Shown here: one piece after another, positions 1 to 6,741 of the stretch
Layout of the letters: every line of letters begins with the position of its first letter
Numbering within the stretch: position 1 is the first letter of the stretch
Source: Rhodoferax sp.
GTDB lineage: Bacteria > Pseudomonadota > Gammaproteobacteria > Burkholderiales > Burkholderiaceae_C
Assembly (NCBI GenBank): GCA_021737905.1
Contig: JAIPDA010000042.1
Span: 1 to 12,932, forward strand
Length of the DNA: 12,932 nt
Direction: 5' to 3'
Position numbers and translations under genes: made by a program
The notes under the pieces: model-generated
Databases searched by the model: none
Told to the model about the DNA's origin: nothing
What the model saw: the letters and a program-made list of their open reading frames with translations, nothing else

Positions 1-656
1 ATCACGAATCGGGTCATGCGCTGCTGGGCAAGCTGCTGCCCAAATGCGACCCGGTGCACAAGGTCACCATCATTCCGCGCGGACGCGCCCTGGGTGTGAC
101 CATGAGCCTGCCGGCCCAAGACCGCTACAGCTACGACCGCGAGTACATGCTCAGCCAGATCAGCATGCTGTTTGGTGGACGCATTGCCGAAGAAGTGTTC
201 ATGAACCAGATGACCACGGGCGCCAGCAACGACTTCGAGCGCGCCACCTCGATTGCCCGCGACATGGTGACCCGCTACGGCATGACCGAAGCTCTGGGCC
301 CCATGGTCTACGCCGAGAACGAAGGCGAAGTGTTCCTGGGCCGCTCAGTCACCAAGACCACCAACATGAGCGAGCAGACCATGCAAAAGGTCGACTCCGA
401 AGTTCGCCGCATCATTGACATGCAATACAGCCTGGCGCGTAAGCTCATAGAAGAAAACCAGGACAAGATGCACGTGATGGCCAAAGCTTTGATTGAATGG
501 GAAACCATTGACGTCGAGCAGCTTGACGACATCATGGCCGGCCGTGCCCCACGTGCGCCCAAAGACTGGGTGCCGCGCACACCACCAGTGGGCGGTAACC
601 CGCCGGATGGTGGCACACCGGCGGTGACGCCTGACCCTGCGCCTACGGTTGCCTGA
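1..656 (+). CDS. ftsH: FtsH, ATP-dependent zinc metalloprotease, C-terminal part (5' end outside window)
   Basis: This is the protease half of FtsH, the membrane-anchored AAA+ protease that degrades misfolded membrane proteins and short-lived regulators. The window opens 2 bases before the first complete codon and leaves 217 residues. The first five residues are HESGH, the HExxH zinc site with its catalytic Glu (bases 3-17). The third zinc ligand of the family is the Asp in the TGASNDFERAT segment (codon 231-233). The GGRIAEE helix and the helical end of the M41 peptidase domain follow. The AAA domain and transmembrane segments lie outside. The last ~37 residues are rich in Pro, Gly and Thr with no domain, which fits the variable FtsH tail. 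The stop is TGA at 654-656, and an intrinsic terminator follows at once. The ftsH-folP-glmM order is a classic proteobacterial arrangement. Confidence 0.97.
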   Translation, partial: HESGHALLGKLLPKCDPVHKVTIIPRGRALGVTMSLPAQDRYSYDREYMLSQISMLFGGRIAEEVFMNQMTTGASNDFERATSIARDMVTRYGMTEALGPMVYAENEGEVFLGRSVTKTTNMSEQTMQKVDSEVRRIIDMQYSLARKLIEENQDKMHVMAKALIEWETIDVEQLDDIMAGRAPRAPKDWVPRTPPVGGNPPDGGTPAVTPDPAPTVA

Positions 657-677
657 GTCGAGCTGCAAATGATGGAC

Positions 678-702
678 AACCGGGGCTAGGCCCCGGTTTT
701 TC
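678..702 (+). terminator. Rho-independent terminator after ftsH
   Basis: A perfect 9-bp stem (AACCGGGGC, 678-686, with GCCCCGGTT, 690-698) closes a 3-base loop TAG and runs into a T tract (697-701). It starts 22 bases after the ftsH stop, as expected for an intrinsic terminator. It ends only 21 bases before the chosen folP start, so folP must depend on readthrough or on a promoter inside this region. Confidence 0.88.
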
Positions 703-723
703 TTGGTGCAGCCTTATTTGCGT

Positions 724-1596
724 ATGAAAACCTTCTGGCAAACCAGCCGTTTTTTGATTGACCTGAGTCGCCCGGTGGTGATGGGCATCGTCAATGCCAC
801 GCCCGACTCGTTTTCCGATGGTGGGCACTACTTTGCTGAAAGTGATCCATCACGCGTGCTGGCCCATTGCGATCTGTTGCTCAAAGAGGGCGCAGACATG
901 CTGGACATTGGCGGCGAGTCCACGCGCCCGGGCTCCCCGCCTTTGCCACTGGCGCAAGAGCTGGCGCGGGTGCTGCCTGTGCTGCGCCACGCTGTCACGC
1001 TGGGCGTGCCGGTCTCGGTGGACACCTACAAGCCTGAAGTCATGCAAGCCGCGCTGGATCTGGGGGTTGACGTCGTTAATGACGTCTGGGCTCTGCGTCG
1101 ACCCGGTGCGCTGCAAGTGGTGCAGGCGCATCCGCGTTGCGGGGTGTGCCTGATGCACATGCACAGGGACCCGCAAACCATGCAGGTCGCGCCCATGGCG
1201 GGCAGCGTTTTGCCGGCTGTGCGCACTTTTTTGGAATCTGCAGCCCAGAGCCTGCTGGAAGCAGGTGTGGACCGCGCGCGTGTGGTGCTGGACCCGGGCA
1301 TTGGCTTTGGAAAAACGGTTGCGCAAAATTTCGAGCTTTTAGAGCGGCAGGCTGAGCTTTTGAGCCTGGGCTATCCCTTGATGGCGGGCTGGTCGCGCAA
1401 GTCTGCACTGGGCGCCGTCTGCGCGCCCGCCGGTTCTGGCGAGCCACTGCCCATGCGCGAGCGTCTGTTGCCCAGCGTGCTGGCCGCTTTGTTGGCTGCA
1501 GAGCGCGGTGCTCGTGTGCTGCGGGTGCATGATGTAGGGCCCACAGTGCAGGCCCTCAAGGTCTGGACGGCCGCCACCCCGTTTGCGAGTGCGTAG
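724..1596 (+). CDS. folP: Dihydropteroate synthase
   Basis: FolP joins p-aminobenzoate to dihydropterin pyrophosphate to form dihydropteroate in folate synthesis, and is the sulfonamide target. The 290-residue TIM barrel carries the family signatures: MGIVNATPDSFSDGG at 20-34 and DIGGESTRPG at 61-70, which hold the pterin and pABA/sulfonamide loops. DPGIGFGK follows, then SRK at 224-226, and RVHD at 267-270 near the end. Phe30 and Pro69, in the loops where resistance changes occur, look wild type. I chose ATG at 724. The frame also allows TTG at 703 and GTG at 706, but these sit against the T tract of the ftsH terminator. No good Shine-Dalgarno sequence precedes any of them, so the start is the least certain point. 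glmM follows after 43 bases, probably in one transcript. Confidence 0.95.
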   Translation: MKTFWQTSRFLIDLSRPVVMGIVNATPDSFSDGGHYFAESDPSRVLAHCDLLLKEGADMLDIGGESTRPGSPPLPLAQELARVLPVLRHAVTLGVPVSVDTYKPEVMQAALDLGVDVVNDVWALRRPGALQVVQAHPRCGVCLMHMHRDPQTMQVAPMAGSVLPAVRTFLESAAQSLLEAGVDRARVVLDPGIGFGKTVAQNFELLERQAELLSLGYPLMAGWSRKSALGAVCAPAGSGEPLPMRERLLPSVLAALLAAERGARVLRVHDVGPTVQALKVWTAATPFASA

Positions 1597-1639
1597 ACAA
1601 TAAACAAAAAAGGGCTCTTGCCCACAGAAAGTTGCAGAC

Positions 1640-2974
1640 ATGAGCAGACAGTATTTCGGCACAGACGGTATTCGCGGCACGGTGGGCCAGCCGCCCATCA
1701 CGCCTGACTTTGTGCTGCGCCTGGCCCATGCCGTGGGCCGTGTTTTAAAACGCAGCGAAGAGCGCCCGACGGTGCTGATCGGTAAAGACACCCGTATCTC
1801 GGGTTACATGTTAGAGAGCGCCCTTGAGTCCGGCTTTAACTCCGCCGGTGTCGACGTGGTGCTGCTGGGGCCCTTGCCCACACCCGGTGTGGCCTACCTG
1901 ACGCGGGCTGTGCGGGCCAGCTTGGGCGTGGTCATCAGCGCCAGCCACAATGCTTTTGCCGACAACGGCATCAAGTTTTTCAGCGCACAAGGCAGCAAGC
2001 TGCCCGACGCGTGGGAGATTTCTGTCGAAGAAGCTTTGCAGGAGCCGCCCGTCTGGGCTGAGTCTGCCAAGCTGGGCAAGTCGCGCCGGCTGGATGACGC
2101 GGCAGGGCGCTATATCGAGTTTTGCAAAAGCACCTTCGCCAACGACCTCACGCTCAAGGGCTTAAAGATCGTGGTCGATGCTGCGCATGGCGCGGCGTAT
2201 CACATCGCACCCAAGGTCTTTCATGAGCTCGGCGCCGAAGTGATCTGCATCGGCTGCGCACCCAATGGCCTCAACATCAATGACGGCGTGGGTGCCACCC
2301 ACCCGGAAGCCCTGATCGAGGCCGTGAAGGCCAACAGCGCCGACTATGGCGTTGCGCTGGACGGCGATGCCGACCGGCTGCAGCTGGTCGACGCGCAGGG
2401 CCGCTTGTTCAATGGCGATGAAGTTTTGTTCTTGATGGTGAGCGAGCGTCTGGCCCGGGGTGAAGCGGTACCCGGCGCTGTCGGCACCTTGATGACCAAT
2501 CTGGCGGTGGAGCTGGCGCTCAAGGAGCGCGGCGTGCAGTTTGTGCGTGCCAAGGTCGGTGACCGCTATGTGCTGGAAGAGCTCGAGAAAAATGGCTGGC
2601 TGCTGGGCGGCGAGGGTTCGGGCCATTTGCTGGCGCTTGACAAGCATTCCACCGGTGACGGCCTGGTCAGCGCGCTGCAGGTTTTGCAGGCTTGCGTTCG
2701 CAGCGGCCAGCCCTTGTCACAGTTGTTGTCTGACGTGAAGCTGTTCCCCCAAACGCTGATCAACCTGCGCTTGCAAGCGGGTCACAACTGGCAAGCCAGT
2801 GCGGCCTTGATGGCGGCTACTCAATCTGTTGAGGCAGAGTTGGGTACAACTGGGCGTATCTTGATCCGTGCCAGCGGGACTGAGCCTTTGTTGCGCGTCA
2901 TGGTTGAAGCCCGGGATGCGGTTCAAGCCAAAGCTTGTGCAGAGCGTTTGGTGGCTGCTGCGCAATTGCCTTGA
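1640..2974 (+). CDS. glmM: Phosphoglucosamine mutase
   Basis: GlmM converts glucosamine-6-phosphate to glucosamine-1-phosphate, the step before GlmU on the way to UDP-GlcNAc for peptidoglycan and lipopolysaccharide. The 444-residue length matches the family. Domain landmarks appear in order: FGTDGIRG at 6-13; the active serine loop ISASHN with phospho-Ser at Ser102, the same number as in E. coli; the metal loop DGDADR at 241-246; the sugar-binding GEGSGH; and the phosphate-binding RASGTEPLLRV near the C-terminus. The second residue of the metal loop core is Ala where E. coli has Gly, a tolerated change. The ATG start has only a weak purine-rich stretch (CAGAAAG) upstream. A GNAT gene starts 5 bases after the stop. 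Confidence 0.97.
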   Translation: MSRQYFGTDGIRGTVGQPPITPDFVLRLAHAVGRVLKRSEERPTVLIGKDTRISGYMLESALESGFNSAGVDVVLLGPLPTPGVAYLTRAVRASLGVVISASHNAFADNGIKFFSAQGSKLPDAWEISVEEALQEPPVWAESAKLGKSRRLDDAAGRYIEFCKSTFANDLTLKGLKIVVDAAHGAAYHIAPKVFHELGAEVICIGCAPNGLNINDGVGATHPEALIEAVKANSADYGVALDGDADRLQLVDAQGRLFNGDEVLFLMVSERLARGEAVPGAVGTLMTNLAVELALKERGVQFVRAKVGDRYVLEELEKNGWLLGGEGSGHLLALDKHSTGDGLVSALQVLQACVRSGQPLSQLLSDVKLFPQTLINLRLQAGHNWQASAALMAATQSVEAELGTTGRILIRASGTEPLLRVMVEARDAVQAKACAERLVAAAQLP

Positions 2975-2979
2975 GGCCT

Positions 2980-3474
2980 GTGACTTTCGACCGCATCACG
3001 GCTCGACGGGCCGATTACCAAAACGCTGGCGACGCCCAAGCGCTGGTCAGTCTGCTCGACGCCTATGCCCGTGATCCGGCTGGCGGCGGTGTGCCCTTGA
3101 GCGAATTTGCCAAAAGCCATCTGGCGCCAGCGTTGGCTTCACGCCCCCAAGCTTTCAGCGTACTGGCATTTGACGGCGCCCAAGCCGTCGGTCTGATCAA
3201 TTGCATTGAGGGCTTTTCGACCTTTGCCTGCCGCCCACTCGTCAATGTGCACGATGTGGTGGTGCTGGCCAGTCACCGGGGCCGCCGAATCGGTGAGTTG
3301 ATGCTGGCCTTGGTCGAAGAACTGGCGCTGGCGCGAGGCGCCTGCAAGCTGACGCTGGAAGTGCTGGATGGCAACCGCAGCGCGCTGGCGCTTTATCAGC
3401 GTCAGGGCTTTGCCCCCTACCAGTTAGACCCGGCCCTGGGTCACGCTAGGTTCATGCAAAAAATGCTGGACTGA
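2980..3474 (+). CDS. GNAT-family N-acetyltransferase
   Basis: The protein is predicted to be a cytosolic GNAT acyltransferase that moves an acetyl group from acetyl-CoA to an unknown amine. The 164 residues show the GNAT core: a beta strand ending in VHDVVVL (90-96), the pyrophosphate loop HRGRRIG (99-105), the following helix, the LEVLDGN strand/turn (126-132), and ALALYQRQGF (135-144), the usual GNAT ending. The loop normally reads R-x-x-G-x-G/A; here the middle Gly is Arg103. I chose GTG at 2980, which has GAGG at 2973-2976 just upstream. TTG at 2971, overlapping the glmM stop, is the alternative and would add three residues. Spacing implies co-transcription with glmM. The substrate cannot be told from sequence. 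Confidence 0.85.
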   Translation: MTFDRITARRADYQNAGDAQALVSLLDAYARDPAGGGVPLSEFAKSHLAPALASRPQAFSVLAFDGAQAVGLINCIEGFSTFACRPLVNVHDVVVLASHRGRRIGELMLALVEELALARGACKLTLEVLDGNRSALALYQRQGFAPYQLDPALGHARFMQKMLD

Positions 3475-3501
3475 TTCAACCCTGGCGCGCAGAGCAGCAA
3501 C

Positions 3502-4137
3502 TCAGGCTGCAGCTTCCAGGCCGTTACTGAAGTGCTTTTGCATGGCTGCCACGCTGGCCGGCGCATTGCGTGCAAGCAGGGCTGCCATGATGACCTGGTG
3601 CTCGGTCAGAGACTCTTGAATCCGGCCGCTTTTGAGCAGTGAGTTGTGGCGGTTGAGTTTCATCACTTTGCGCAGGTCGGCCACCATCTGGTCGCGCCAG
3701 CGGTTGTCGGCAATGGCCAGCAGGCGCATGTGAAAGGCTTCGTTGAGCTCAAAAAATTTCTCGCGCTGACCGACTGATTTTTCAAGCTCCTTGTGCAGCG
3801 CCGCAAGCTCTTTGAGCTGCGCATCGCTCGCCTTGGTGGCGACTATGCCGGCTGCATCGCTTTCCAGCAGGGCCAGCAGGTGGTAGACGTCAGCCAGGTC
3901 GCGTTCTGAGACTTCGGTGACGTAAGCGCCGCGGCGTACCTTCATGGTGACCAAGCCTTCAGTCGCCAGCACCTTCAGGGCTTCACGCAGAGGCGTGCGG
4001 CTGATGCCGTATTCCTCTGCCAACTTGAGCTCGTCGATCCAACTGCCGGGCGCCAGTTCCCGGTTAAAGATTCGTTGGCGCAGGAGTTCGGCCACTTCTT
4101 CGTAAAGCGCGCGGGGTGTCAGTGATACAGCGGCCAT
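3502..4137 (-). CDS. GntR-family transcriptional regulator, FCD (FadR-type) subfamily
   Basis: This is a 211-residue DNA-binding regulator. Residues 11-75 form the GntR winged helix, with the recognition region LAEEYGISRTPLREAL at 39-54 and the wing at VRRGAYV (67-73). Residues ~80-211 are an all-helical FCD ligand domain. Asn132, His136, His180 and His202 are likely metal or ligand contacts by family pattern. The start is ATG (complement of 4135-4137) with a GGAG Shine-Dalgarno 7 bases upstream (complement of 4145-4148). The gene diverges from scpA, and FCD regulators often control the neighbouring catabolic operon and respond to an organic acid or acyl-CoA. It is therefore a good candidate regulator of the methylmalonyl-CoA genes. 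The ligand and the sign of control are not visible. It converges on the GNAT gene with only 27 bases between. Confidence 0.93.
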   Translation of the reverse strand: MAAVSLTPRALYEEVAELLRQRIFNRELAPGSWIDELKLAEEYGISRTPLREALKVLATEGLVTMKVRRGAYVTEVSERDLADVYHLLALLESDAAGIVATKASDAQLKELAALHKELEKSVGQREKFFELNEAFHMRLLAIADNRWRDQMVADLRKVMKLNRHNSLLKSGRIQESLTEHQVIMAALLARNAPASVAAMQKHFSNGLEAAA

Positions 4138-4216
4138 GGGGCAGCTCCAGGTAAGCAGTGCAGGGAAGGTCGAACCAAGCTTGTCGACTCCGCTTAAAAA
4201 GTCGCAATCTTAATTC

Positions 4217-4241
4217 TGCATAAATAATTATAAATGATGTA
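4217..4241. promoter_or_regulatory. Candidate operator: imperfect dyad in the AT-rich island
   Basis: This 25-base stretch is an imperfect inverted repeat centred on base 4229. Eight of the 12 positions in each half are symmetric (pattern TnCATnAnTnAT). It overlaps the best -10 candidates on both strands. A dimeric GntR/FCD repressor binding here could control both directions. It does not match the general TNGTNNNACNA pattern reported for FadR-type proteins, so the assignment is inference from position and symmetry only. Confidence 0.35.
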
Positions 4242-4264
4242 AACTGCCGGCTTGGAATCATTTC

Positions 4265-4295
4265 AGCAGCCTCCCTTTTTTGTTGAGAGGCTGTT
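4265..4295 (+). promoter_or_regulatory. Stem-loop in the scpA leader
   Basis: CAGCCTC (4267-4273) pairs with GAGGCTG (4287-4293), extendable by one G-U and one A-U pair, around a 13-base T-rich loop. It lies 25 bases before the scpA ATG. Without a T tract after it, it is not a terminator. It may affect translation or mRNA stability, or be chance. Confidence 0.3.
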
Positions 4296-4320
4296 CACCC
4301 CCGGACAACATCGGTGCGCC

Positions 4321-6486
<2,166 letters not shown>

Positions 6487-6515
6487 AACGCCCTTTAACG
6501 AATTCTTGCCCGTTA

Positions 6516-6539
6516 CCGTTCGGGCTGAGCTTGTCGAAG
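6516..6539 (+). repeat. REP-like palindromic element, single copy after scpA
   Basis: The 24 bases match the complete REP-like element at 7306-7330 except for two adjacent bases (GG for TC at 6523-6524). It begins 30 bases after the scpA stop. It has the same orientation as the tandem array and marks the likely left edge of the repeat-associated cassette before meaB. Confidence 0.75.
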
Positions 6540-6558
6540 CCAAAATGCGAGTAGCCAC

Positions 6559-6741
6559 GTGATCGAGTTTCAGACATCGTCAATGGGTGGGAGGCTGCCA
6601 GAGTGGGTGTCTGCCCCGGGCGCAGTCGCACGCGCAGGGTCTGAAATGAAAGACCGGAATCCAGCGCAATTACGGGCGCACCAGCGATGGATGGCTGAAG
6701 AATCTCCAACTGAGCCCAAGAATTGGCGCGATCCGGCATGA
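6559..6741 (+). CDS. Possible small protein of 60 residues (or 31 from an inner ATG)
   Basis: An open frame runs from GTG 6559, or from ATG 6646, to a TGA that overlaps the next gene's ATG as ATGA (6738-6741), an arrangement typical of translational coupling. The C-terminal half (AQLRAHQRWMAEESPTEPKN) is charged and helix-like; there is no signal peptide, membrane segment or motif I recognise. Neither start has a clear Shine-Dalgarno, and third-base usage is mixed rather than strongly GC, so this may be chance. If it is not a gene, 6487-6737 holds only the REP copy. Confidence 0.25.
   Translation: MIEFQTSSMGGRLPEWVSAPGAVARAGSEMKDRNPAQLRAHQRWMAEESPTEPKNWRDPA

Larger units (their letters stand above)
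4138..4320. promoter_or_regulatory. Divergent control region between the GntR gene and scpA
   Basis: The 183 bases between the two divergent starts hold a sharp AT-rich island (about 4195-4245) in otherwise GC-rich DNA. On the minus strand there is an exact TATAAT (complement of 4227-4232), about 90 bases upstream of the regulator start, but I see no good -35 partner at 16-18 bases. On the plus strand TATAAA (4229-4234) and TAAACT (4240-4245) are possible -10 boxes, again with poor -35 matches. Promoters for both genes are expected here, and the exact starts are inference. No cobalamin-riboswitch-like structure is apparent; the space is too short for a full one. Confidence 0.6.

Noticed and set aside
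1612..1623. Terminator between folP and glmM (GGGC-TCTT-GCCC)
   Set aside because: The stem is only 4 bp and no T tract follows, so it is unlikely to stop transcription.
4178..4187. REP fragment (AAGCTTGTCGA-like) in the GntR-scpA spacer
   Set aside because: Only about ten bases resemble the REP, and neither flank continues the match.
4252..4320. N-terminal extension of ScpA by 23 residues from TTG 4252
   Set aside because: It overlaps the promoter region, starts with a rare TTG, and the normal family N-terminus begins near ATG 4321.
4138..4320. Cobalamin riboswitch upstream of the B12-dependent mutase gene
   Set aside because: I see no B12-box-like conserved core or multi-stem layout, and 183 bases shared by two divergent promoters is too little for the full element.
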